From positions 1 to 21,510 of the forward strand of contig JAYMTA010001151.1 in the NCBI GenBank assembly GCA_036897625.1: a stretch of DNA of 21,510 bases, in the 5' to 3' direction. The first letter of the stretch is position 1; the number at the start of each line of letters is the position of its first letter. This DNA is from Pelargonium cotyledonis. Taxonomy: Eukaryota > Streptophyta > Magnoliopsida > Geraniales > Geraniaceae. The position numbers and the translations under genes are program-made. This document shows positions 9,069-18,400 of the stretch, in pieces. Below the pieces are notes generated by a model. It was not told the origin of the DNA. It ran no database searches and saw only the letters and a program-made list of their open reading frames with translations.

Positions 9069-9085
9069 TATAGATGATAAGGAAA

Positions 9086-9260
9086 TACTTCATTCGTCCT
9101 AAAATGGATTGCACTTTTCCCTATATTTTTCCATGTGCTATTGTTGTAACAAAATCAAACAAGGGTTCTGACTAACTTATCCTATGGATACTATTGGTAT
9201 TTTACGCATAATAACCCAATAAAAAAGAAAGTGTACACTCATTTTGGGACAACGGGAGTA
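9086..9260. mobile_element. Stowaway-like MITE, copy 3
   Basis: The left end TACTTCATTCGTCCTAAAAT and the right end CACTCATTTTGGGACAACGG followed by GAGTA are inverted Stowaway termini with TA at both borders. The 175-base copy shares the phrase GGATACTATTGGTATTT with copy 1, so the two belong to one family. Confidence 0.75.
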
Positions 9261-9780
9261 ACTTGCTAGGTGAGTGTTTTACGCCTGTTGCTGAAAACAC
9301 CAATTGTTTTTGCACTATGCATTCACAATTTCACATTGATGCACAAACTACTGGTTGTGTTGTTGCTATTGGGGCTACTGTCTCTAAGAAGGCAGATAAC
9401 ATGGTGCCTTCATTATGAAATTCTCAGCGAAGGAGTCTAGGTGGCCTTTATTTTTAAAGGAACTCTATGGAGGACATTTAGGTGTTATATACTGATGGAG
9501 CTTGTGAAAATTAAAAAAACAATTTCAGGTGTCGTATTATTGTCTTCTTTTTAAGTATGACATTTGTCTCGTGCTCATAGGTCATCTTGCTTTCAGCACA
9601 GCAAATTGAAACAATAAAATACTGGCATCAAACAAATGAATAGGTCCAGATGAGTTCTAGTTACTACTTCCTTAAACTGGTTTTACATTTTGTAATGTTT
9701 ACATTATACATTTATGATAAAGCTCATCAATTCTTTGAAACTTCACAGGATAAGGTGGTTGATGCTGGCGGTCAATTTGA
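9261..9780. other. Unassigned sequence
   Basis: No gene is recognised. CTTCACAG at 9741-9748 is a plausible splice acceptor, followed by a short frame reading DKVVDAGGQFELQ that ends in TGA at 9794. Confidence 0.3.
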
Positions 9781-10060
9781 GCTTCAAGTAACTTGAAAGA
9801 GTTCTCAGTGTGCCAAATCATGAACTCTGGTAAGCTGTAATATGCTTTAATATAAGATTGGTTTTAAGATAAACTGAGTTTTGTGGGAACTGTGTAGTCT
9901 TCTGTTGTCTGTTCCTTTTTCTTTTGAAGAAAAAATCACCTCTTTGTTGAAACAAATCATTTGCAAGAAAGAAAAGTTTGAATACAATGTGGACCATACC
10001 TCACTAGAGAATGAGCTATCTGGTTTGCAGAGCGTGTTACAAATGAAAAGTGTGAGCTAG
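9781..10060 (+). other. Possible coding fragment, coiled-coil-like, two exons
   Basis: The segment 9781-9829 (reading ASSNLKEFSVCQIMNS) ends in a good donor CTCTG|GTAAGC. Splicing to the acceptor TTTCTTTTGAAG at 9918-9929 keeps the frame, giving EKITSLLKQIICKKEKFEYN and on to LENELSGLQSVLQMKSVS, with TAG at 10058. The second part is lysine- and glutamate-rich with regularly spaced leucines, as in a short coiled coil. A TGA stands directly before 9781, so the true left edge would need an acceptor there (TTTGAG, weak). I do not recognise a family. It could be part of a decayed gene together with the pieces at 6471-8498 and 10700-11075. Confidence 0.35.
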
Positions 10061-10239
10061 CAAACTTCCTAGCCAAACATAAACAATCCTAAATTAGGAG
10101 CCCAAAAATAGACCTCCACCCCAGTCCCTAGCACCCTAACTGCTCAGAAATGGCCACATCACAGTACAATTACTGGGTCCATCCCTATCAAGACTATATA
10201 TACCCGGCAATGCGGGCTGCGGCCCTAAACGGGTTGGGA
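10061..10239. other. Unassigned sequence
   Basis: No gene is seen. A 71-codon open frame from 10150 runs into the adjacent hairpin repeat and looks fortuitous. Confidence 0.35.
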
Positions 10240-10327
10240 AAAACACGTGTTTATATCAAGCAACTTTTTGTCAGTCCTAACGTGTCTCGCCTCTTAGTGG
10301 GAAATGTTAGGACTGATAAAAAGTTGC
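10240..10327. repeat. Near-perfect 22-bp inverted repeat (hairpin), member of the dispersed family
   Basis: GCAACTTTTTGTCAGTCCTAAC (arm 10260-10281) and its inverse at 10306-10327 differ at one base and enclose a 24-base loop. The left arm and the preceding AAAACACGTGTTTATATCAA match the repeats at 5851, 5999 and 11728. It may be the end or the whole of a foldback transposon. No target duplication is evident. Confidence 0.75.
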
Positions 10328-10699
10328 AAAATACGAACGCACGAGGCTTTTGGCTCCCGCTTTAAGCTCGTGGCACAAATTGCTAGGTCTACGCTTGACC
10401 CTCCTTCTCGCACCCACCTCATTCCTGTTGATATTTGCAATTTCATATATATGATCGAATAGTAGTTTTGTCCCAAGTTTCGGATTCTGATAAGGTGCAT
10501 AACAACAGAAGAAAAAAATGTAACTAAAATATATTTGAGTTAAATTGCACTATTGCTTATAAAATATTGATAGTATGCATATACTGTATGCCACATTCCT
10601 TTTCTTCACATTTGTATACGCTTTATCTTTCAAGCATCGCTTCAGTATGTAACAAAGTAGCAGCATCTTGCAGTTGCATAATGCAGTACTGTAGGCCCT
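10328..10699. other. Unassigned AT-rich sequence
   Basis: I see no gene or element in this stretch. Confidence 0.35.
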
Positions 10700-11075
10700 A
10701 GCCCTGGAAGATGATGAAAACAGTTTCCGACAAGGAAGGGATGGTTAGGTGAGTAAGGACAAAATGTACATAATCATCATCATCATCATCTTTTCCTGAA
10801 CTGCCACCCTCATTAATATTTTGCGAGTCAACTAGAAACAATATCTTTGCACATATGGTTTTGCAGACCAAGAGTTGTTAATGCAATTGCAGTATATATA
10901 TGAAAGTGCAAGCTATGATTTGGCCAATCGTGCAGACAAAGCAAATGTACGTAAAACTGAGAATTGGTTTGTTTTGTTTTGAACGTTATGGTTTTAGAAC
11001 CTCGATTCAACAACGATAACCTGTTGTTTTTTTCATTTGGAGATTTGTGTTGTGCAGCTGTTGCAGGTTCAGTAG
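10700..11075 (+). other. Exon-like pieces of unknown gene or non-coding RNA
   Basis: A consensus donor GTTAG|GTGAGTAAG at 10749 pairs with an acceptor TGGTTTTGCAG ending at 10866. The next piece (10867-10946) is open as QELLMQLQYIYESASYDLAN plus RADKAN and ends in a donor GTACGT. An acceptor TTGTGCAG at 11050-11057 would continue the same frame as LLQVQ and a stop at 11073-11075. However, joining 10748 to 10867 in that frame has upstream TGA codons at about 10712-10717, and the alternative frame stops at about 10900. The splice signals are good but the reading frame is not, so this may be a decayed gene. No family is recognised. Confidence 0.3.
10773..10790. repeat. Short (ATC)n microsatellite
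   Basis: About six ATC triplets stand in a row within the possible intron between 10749 and 10866. Confidence 0.75.
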
Positions 11076-11344
11076 TGGATTTGAAGTGCTTACTTGCTAC
11101 TTGATGGCACATAATTTTCCATTAGCAGGGAGAAGGAAATAGGTTTGATCACAGGATACAAACTAACATGGGATAGTGAAATGTGAAAAAACTCAAATCC
11201 TTGCTTAAACATGGAGCTGGCTAATGGGCCAACGTCCCACGGGTCATGCATGATCCAACCTGATATATGCACGTATTTTGGCCGATGCATTTAGGTCCAA
11301 GGGCTATTTTAATTACAAAATTCGCCGGGGTCTGCAATACATCA
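11076..11344. other. Unassigned sequence
   Basis: No gene or repeat is recognised. Confidence 0.35.
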
Positions 11345-11358
11345 TTGACCCTTGACTT

Positions 11359-11722
11359 ACCCGTTGGCTCATTTGTCAGCTCTACTTATACAAGTAACAG
11401 GTAGAGCCTCTATACGACTTATTTTGTTTGTAAAATGAGTTGCGGCCACTAAGCCATAGATCACCTGATGATTATATTTGTATTTTTTTTTGGTTCCCGG
11501 CCCGTTGTCCCATTTGTCAGCTCTAAAGTCACGGGGAGAGCCTTTATAGGGAACAATGAGTCCTAGTTAGACCTTGATTTTTGGTACACGGTGGTCTTTT
11601 ATCGTAATGTGTGTATAGCTGACAAATGGGCCAATGTGTCAGGTAAAAAAAAAATGCAAGCTTGCACATTAGGGATGGCACACGGGTCGCAACTCATTTT
11701 GCAAGCAAAATAAGCCGTGTGC
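11359..11722. mobile_element. Nested inverted-repeat (foldback) element
   Basis: CGACTTATTTTGTTTGTAAA continuing to GAGTTGCGGCC (about 11415-11446) is mirrored by GGTCGCAACTCATTTTGCAA continuing to ATAAGCCG (about 11686-11717). Inside, CCCGTTGTCCCATTTGTCAG (about 11502) pairs with AGCTGACAAATGGGCCAATG (about 11617). A direct copy of the inner word, CCCGTTGGCTCATTTGTCAG, stands outside at about 11360. The nesting suggests a foldback transposon or one element inserted into another. There are no open frames, and the outer borders are uncertain. Confidence 0.6.
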
Positions 11723-11727
11723 CTAGA

Positions 11728-11800
11728 AACACATGCATTTATCAGACAACTTTTTGCCGCCCCAACCCGGTATTACCCGACTGGGTCGGTGATGATCCGC
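11728..11800. repeat. Fourth member of the hairpin repeat family
   Basis: AGAAACACATGCATTTATCAGACAACTTTTT resembles the AAACACGTGTTTATATCAAG and CAACTTTTT sequences at 10245-10270. It is followed by CAACCCGGTATTACCCGACT and GGGTCGG, which can form a short GC-rich hairpin in place of the AT-rich one seen in the other copies. Confidence 0.5.
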
Positions 11801-12258
11801 CGGTCGATGGCCCATTAACAAATTCCATTGAGCCCATTGGGAAGAATGGGCCCGTGTGGAGTGGGGTTTGGTGGGACCCAAAGTCATTAATTTGCCAACA
11901 TAAAAAGAGTACAAAACACACCTGCTAGTGTCCCTACTTTGAGAAGCCAGCCTGGACATCGCACGAGCGTCCGGTTCCTTCCTTACGCTAACATCACTGC
12001 CACTGCATCGGAGAAGCCTTTGATCCGTTAAAACAAAAATGTTGGTTAATTTTCTTTACCACAAGTACGTTTTTTTAACTGATACTTCTGAAATTCTTTT
12101 TTTTTTTTTTAAATAATACTTCTGAAATTCTTCACCGCCTTAAAAAGATAAAAGTAGATTTTAAACTAGAATGGTCACGTGTAACTAATTTTAAAAGAAA
12201 GTAATATGATAAAGTATTAGATTGATAAAAATTTTAAGGGAGAGACTGGCGTATGTAT
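11801..12258. other. Unassigned sequence with a short direct duplication
   Basis: ATACTTCTGAAATTCTT is repeated at 12082-12098 and 12116-12132, separated by a poly(T) run. No gene is recognised. Confidence 0.4.
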
Positions 12259-12496
12259 CTTATTTTATGTGTTTTTTATGTGTATTTTAGTTATAAATTA
12301 TTATCGGCGCATGTTTTGAGTTATAAGTTATAATTAGTTTGGTTACAAGTTATCATCGGCTCGTGTTTTAATATAAAAATATATTAGTTACAAATCGAAC
12401 TATACTTGTAACTATATATGTCAGATATAAGTTTCAATTGGTCTGGTTATAAGTTATCATTGGCGCGCGTTACACATGTATTACACATGAAATAAG
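12259..12496. mobile_element. MITE-like element with internal repeats
   Basis: CTTATTTTATGTGTTTTTTA (arm 12259-12284) is inverted at 12471-12496, with about five mismatches over 26 bases. Three direct copies of GGTTATAAGTTATCATCGGC-like sequence lie inside, at about 12290, 12341 and 12445. The target duplication is unclear, so the exact borders are approximate. Confidence 0.55.
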
Positions 12497-13068
12497 AACA
12501 CATGAAACAAACATTTTCCTAAATTTAATTGATTTTTGGAAACTCAGTTGAAATTTAAAATTGTATATCAAATGTTTGTCTTGTGTAATATTGTCAAGTA
12601 GACTTGATAATTTAAATTTTATGTCGGATTTGAGTTAGGTTGAACATGTATAATCCAAACTTAGACCGTTAGTGAGGGTATGTTGAAGTTTGGGATCGAA
12701 ATATTGGTTTTACATGTAAATTGTGCAAATTTGTTAGGTCTGATCCAACTTAAAATTGATTGATCTATTTTTGTGTATCCTAAACTTGCAAAAATGCGAC
12801 TATGTTTCGTTGAGGCTAGAAAGCTCAGTCATTTGGTTGAAAATTGCACTATGCCGGTATAAATATTTTATGAACTTTCAATTAAGATACATGTAATATT
12901 TTATCAATTTCAAAACTCTATAGAAGTTCCTCTTCAGTTATTGATTACCTAAGCACTGATAGCGGCCCATAAACAATCACCCACCGAAGGTCATTTGTGC
13001 AAATATTTTTGTTCAAATGATAGATTCAATAGAAAATTATATATATTTATCTTGAAATATATTTTTTT
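12497..13068. other. AT-rich intergenic DNA
   Basis: No gene or element is recognised. Confidence 0.4.
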
Positions 13069-14610
13069 TTTTGCACATATCTTTCCTAAAGTATGGTTTG
13101 TTACTTTTAGTTACCCTAAAGTATGTCATATAACTTTCCGTCTATTTTTTCCGTAAAAGTTGACGGAATATTTCAAAAAATCAATTATGTGCTCAGCACA
13201 TGACCAATATTTTTCTGAAATACCAAAATTGCCCTTCACTATTTACACTTCTTCTTCTTCAAGAACACGTTCATCATGTTTCGTCGGAAACTTCATAGTT
13301 TCGCCCGAAAATTCAAAGTTTCGCAGGAAACTTCAAAGTTTTCCGGCGAGATTTTTACAAAAATTTTAAAAAAAATTAATTCCAACAAACTTTTTTTTTT
13401 ATATAGAAAATCCCAACAAACTTCAAATCATTACACCAACTAATTGATGAACCAAAAATTACAAAACAAATGCCAAAACAATTACACTTAATGAATCCAA
13501 AATTACAAAAAATTAAAAAAAAAATCCAGATCTGCAGGCTTCCTGTTGCTTGAAACAGAGGGACGAAATGTTGCCGCCGCCGCTGTTGCTTGAACCAGAG
13601 GACCACCGCTGTAATCTTTTGTTTCTTGGAAGAACCAGATTGTGAATCTTCTATACATTGCAAAATCTAGCAGATTTGTTTAAGTAATGAACAATCACTG
13701 GTAAAACAGGTGCATCTTATAACTAGCTTGAATAATATGAATATTAACATAATATATATGTCTCTATGAAGTCTATTTGTGCTTTGTCTATGTTTAATAA
13801 TTCATATATACTAATGAGACTGCCAAGAGTTCAGTTGACAAACAAATTGGAATGCTAACTAAGGAATCATTTTAAAAAAAAATGTTTGAATACAGTTGTT
13901 TTAGGGTTGGAGGCTTCACCTAAATCCTCAGCCAACTTCTATATAAGGTAAAGCTAGTGGTTGCAATGTGGGTTTTCTTGAAAGCTACTTCCATGGAGGG
14001 AAGCTATATTTTGAAACTTCATAGTTTTGTGCAATTTTGTGAGAGAAAAAGGAATTTAGAGGCTGATCAAAATAAAGAATTTTTGAGGAAATGATAAATG
14101 TGGTCTAAACAAAGTGAATTGTTGCACAAATTGACTGTTTTACTCTTCTTCCTCTTTCGTAATCATTTTCTTATTTTTGCAAGTGGGATTTGAATCTTCT
14201 TATTTATGAATTTACAAGTCAATTTGGTTTATTCTACTTCTTTCATTGAGGCTTTTTTTGTGAAATATTTGGTAAACATGAGAAGTAAAATAACAAACTA
14301 GCACAACAAACCCAGATGAAGAGTTGTAACAACTCAAAGATTGTCAGGATGATTTAAGAAAGTCCCCAAAACTGGAGTAATACCAAATGGGTAAGCTACT
14401 AAACATCTTAAATTTCCAACTATTTCACGGAGATGACGAATCGGAGCTCGCCGACGGAGAGGGAGGCCACGAATCTCCGCCGAGCTGCTGCCTTCGTCAC
14501 CTCGCGTCGCCGGAGTGGTGAGGAAGTCGAGCTGCTGGTGCCACCTTGGAAAGTTTTGTGACGTACTTTAAAATAGCCAAACTATACTTTAGAATAAATA
14601 TGTGCAAAAA
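13069..14610. mobile_element. Non-autonomous Mutator-like element with captured GC-rich sequence (Pack-MULE candidate)
   Basis: The left end TTTGCACATATCTTTCCTAA followed by AGTATGGTTTG and the inverse of the right end (14560-14610, TTTTGCACATATTTATTCTA followed by AAGTATAGTTTGGC) form terminal inverted repeats of about 50 bases. The 1.5-kb interior has no transposase. Two GC-rich blocks stand out from the AT-rich surroundings, a minor one at about 13550-13615 with GCCGCCGCCGC and a stronger one at about 14430-14550, as if gene fragments had been captured. A second, shorter copy of the right terminus (GTGCATACTTCAGAATAAGT) follows at 14611-14640. The target duplication is not evident, so assignment to Mutator rests on the long ends and the content. 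Confidence 0.6.
13278..13337. repeat. Three-copy 20-bp tandem repeat
   Basis: GTTTCGTCGGAAACTTCATA, GTTTCGCCCGAAAATTCAAA and GTTTCGCAGGAAACTTCAAA follow each other without gaps and are succeeded by a partial unit. The repeat lies inside the inverted-repeat element at 13069-14610. Confidence 0.85.
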
Positions 14611-14640
14611 GTGCATACTTCAGAATAAGTATGTGTAATT

Positions 14641-15060
14641 TTCCTTAGGTTCAATAAGCCTTCGTGGGATTTACCGCACAAGTGCTTTAAGTTGCTAAGG
14701 AGGAAACCTTCAAGCATTATACTTCTTTTGTGTGTGATGCATTTGGAAATGTTAAATTTCAATAAATAAATAGGGAAAACGAAAGTAACATGTTATATCA
14801 TCTAATCTATTAAATTTAATGATCTCGAAAATTTGATTTTGAAAACGAATTTAAGAACTCACACTCTACACCGACATGTTACGTTTTTTTTTTTTCGTCT
14901 TCTTCTTATGAGTGCATAATATTACGTAGATTAGAAAGAAATAATGAAGCTTTATTGTTGTCAGGAACCCTGAATAAAAGCGACCGATGACATCAGCAAA
15001 ATGATCAATAATGTCCATATTTTTGAAAGAGAAAAAATGGTACGGTTTTCTCTTTTTAAA
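14641..15060. other. Distal upstream region of SAD2
   Basis: This is AT-rich and non-coding. A poly(T) run lies at about 14886-14895 and a CRE-like TGACATCA at about 14988. Confidence 0.4.
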
Positions 15061-15432
15061 TGTGATTTAGCCAATCTCTTGACAGTGACTCACTACCAAT
15101 CCCTACCCGATCAGGTCTCCTTCTGCTCCCGTATCCAAACACACCCTCTCAACAGATCGCGGGCTCAGTGACTCGCCGAGTCAGCCCCGTGTTAACCACC
15201 ACTGTGCATTTTTGTGTGTGTATCAATTAAATTGGTTAAGCAAACACGTAAACCCTAATCATTTATATACAGCCCACACTCGCTCTAGCACTCTCTCTGT
15301 GTCTCTCCGCAACTTCTCTTCCACAATCGCTCCTCTCTAAACCCTAGCGGTCTTGCAGAGGAGACCTGAGGGTTTTGGTTTCTGGTTCCGGCTCATTTCC
15401 CGATCGTCGGAGGATTGTTCGCTCCGGTCAGT
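15061..15432 (+). promoter_or_regulatory. SAD2 promoter and 5' leader
   Basis: TTTATATA at 15262-15269 is a TATA box about 165 bases before the ATG. A telo-box AAACCCTAA (15250-15258) stands directly before it, and a second AAACCCTAG lies in the leader near 15338. Telo-boxes are typical of plant housekeeping and translation-related genes. A CT-rich leader (about 15275-15335) follows the TATA box. Further upstream are TGACTCA (15086-15092) and the palindrome TGACTC-GCC-GAGTCA (15169-15183), both bZIP-type sites. An ACGT core (AACACGTAA, about 15244) lies near the telo-box. Confidence 0.65.
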
Positions 15433-18400
15433 ATGGATCTCCCCAGCCTCGCCGTCATCCTCCAAGCTGCTCTGAGTCCCAACCCGGACGAGCGGAAAGC
15501 TGCGGAGCAGAGTCTCAATCAGGTTCGAGCACGATCGGAATTGGCCGCCTGATTGCGTGGTTTCTTGATTGATGCGACGTTGACTGTGCGATTTTTCGGT
15601 GTTGTTGCAGGTTCAGTATACGCCGCAGCATCTGGTGAGGATGTTGCAGATCATTGTGGATAACAATTGCGATCTGGCGGTTCGGCAGGTGGCGAGTATT
15701 CATTTCAAGAATTTTATTGCGAAGAACTGGACGCCCATGGAGCCTGGTGAGTGTAATTCGTGGTGAATTTTTTACTGGAAGAGCTCGTTTTCAGGTAAAT
15801 TTGATTACTGTGTGATGTGTTTTGTTGCAGATGAGCAACAGAAGATCTCACCTGGCGACAAGGACATGGTGAGGGATCACATTCTTGTCTTTGTTGCACA
15901 AGTTCCTACAATTTTGAGGTGATAGCTGTTAAATTCATTTGTTTGTTTTTTTTTTGTTTTACTTCTAGAACTGGTACTGTTTCATTGGGCAAAATTGATT
16001 TTGATGCTTGAACATGATTTCTCTTTGCAGAGTGCAGTTGGGAGAGTGCCTCAAGACTATAATTCATGCTGATTACCCTGAACAATGGCCACGACTTCTG
16101 GACTGGGTGAAGCATAATTTGCAAGATCAGCAAGTCTATGGATCTTTGTTTGTACTGCGAATTCTCTCTAGGAAATACGAGTAAGCTTACGTGCTATTTT
16201 TACTGAAAATTGTGCACTCTCCATATGTCAATGTTAGACAACAATTCTTTTTATTTTATTTGCCAATTACTCTTCTTATGAGAAAATTTCATTTTTTTTT
16301 TGGTATATTAAGCAATACTAGTTACCACTTTTGTACAATAGTTCTACCATTTCATTTCCGAAAGGGTGTAGAACATATCAAGTGTTTTTTATTTATCCAT
16401 TTTGGACAGAAGGATATGTTATTTTGCATTACATTTATTATTTGTAACAAACAATTTTGGATTTTACTTCAAAATCGTGTTCCTTCTGAAATGTATTTGG
16501 CTTCACTTAAAAATATATCTATGTAAAGTAACATGTAGCACCTGTATTTGGTAGATTATGTTGGTTGTAGGCCACTACAGCGTCATATCTAATGAAAGAT
16601 ATTTTTAACTTTTAACATCTGTCTCCTCCTTTTCAAATTAATGGTTTGGTTGCTTCAGCATGTGTGCTAGTATAAACAGAAGACTGAACTTTTAACATCT
16701 GTCCCGATTATCATATCTCCAGGTTCAAGTCAGATGATGAGAGGACACCTGTTTATCGCATTGTCGAGGAGACATTCCCTCATCTGCTCAATATATTCAA
16801 CAGGCTTGCCCAGCTTCCCAACCCATCTCTTGAAGTAGCTGATTTGATCAAGCTGATTTGCAAAATATTCTGGTCATCTATATATGTAAGTGGTCGCATG
16901 GAGAGATGCATATCATATTGTTTTTGTATGCTTGCGTGAAGGATTCATTTTCCTTATATAACCACTATGCTTTAAGATACCGTGCTTGGACATCACATTT
17001 TGCTCATAATGACTGGCTGTACGTAACTTCTCTTAACCTTTTAGTATTTTCACAAGTAATTCTTTGTGTTGAATTTATAGTGTAGTTGGCGAAAAAGTGT
17101 TCCTCACCTACTTAATATGAATTGTGTTTTAATTCTTCTTACTTTATTATTTTCCAAGTTATCTCTGTTGCAGGTTATTGAGATTGTTGTTGTCTATGTA
17201 TACTTTAATTATGCTTGTCATTGTTTGGAAAATATATGTTCCTAAGCTTTCTTGATTTAATTTTTACATGTTTAATGTATCATATCCTGTTATTTTTTGG
17301 TCTTGTAGTTGGAGATTCCGAAACAGTTATTTGAGCCCAATGTGTTCAATGCTTGGATGATGCTTTTCTTAAATATACTGGAGAGGCCTGTCCCTGTTGA
17401 GGGCCAGCCTGCAGATCCTGAACTACGTAAATCTTGGGGGTGGTGGAAAGTGAAGAAGTGGACAGTTCATATCCTAAACAGGCTCTACACTCGGTGAGCT
17501 TTGAAATGCACTGGCTTGGTAATTTGCTACCCTCAACAGTTTCTGATATCCATTGGCTGTTTGGCATCCAATGTCACAGGTTCGGAGATTTGAAACTTCA
17601 GAACCCTGAAAACAGGGCATTTGCTCAAATGTTTCAGAAGAACTATGCAGGGAAAATTTTGGAGTGCCACTTGAATTTGTTGAATGTGGTCCGAGTTGGT
17701 GGCTATTTGCCTGACAGAGTCACAAATCTCATTCTTCAATACCTAAGCAACAGGTACATTCAATATGGTTTCTCTGTATCACACCTTGATAATAGGTTGA
17801 ATTAAGTTCGTATAACTGCTGCTCCAAATAACACCAGGGCTGCAAGATATTCCTCTTTTTAGTTCATTTTCCAGTGAACCTGAAAAATTAATCTTGGATC
17901 TTCTGGAAATAAGTCATAAAGTTCAGGAGATGCCCTAAGTATTTGGATTCACTGCTCACCTAAGCACAATTTAGTTTCTTGTGAGTTGTGTGATCATAGT
18001 CCAAAGTGCTGCAAACCCTTAACCCTAGCTTGGAATATGTGTTATATACTTATATCTCTCTTGTTAGGTGTAGATGTTCATCGTTCTTTTTTCTTAGTAA
18101 TCAATCGTAGTACTTAATTGATCAGCCGGCCATTGCTTCTTTTATCAATGTTTTAATATAATTTATTTGTAAGAAGTTATGATGCACCTCTAATTCTTAT
18201 TTTACTTCTCATTGTTACATTTGCAGCATCTCCAAGAATAGCATGTATAATTTGCTACAACCACGGCTGGATGTTCTTCTTTTTGAGATTGTTTTCCCCC
18301 TCATGTGCTTCAGTGACAATGATCAAAAGCTTTGGGATGAAGACCCTCATGAGTATGTGAGGAAGGGATATGGTATGCTTTCTAAGTTTTGGCATAATTT

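Noticed and set aside
16191-16526. 111-codon frame
   Set aside because: It lies wholly in SAD2 intron 4, is AT-rich and phenylalanine-rich, and has no homology.
17434-17805. 123-codon frame across SAD2 exons 6-7
   Set aside because: It starts in a wrong frame in exon 6 and joins exon 7 only by reading through the intron.
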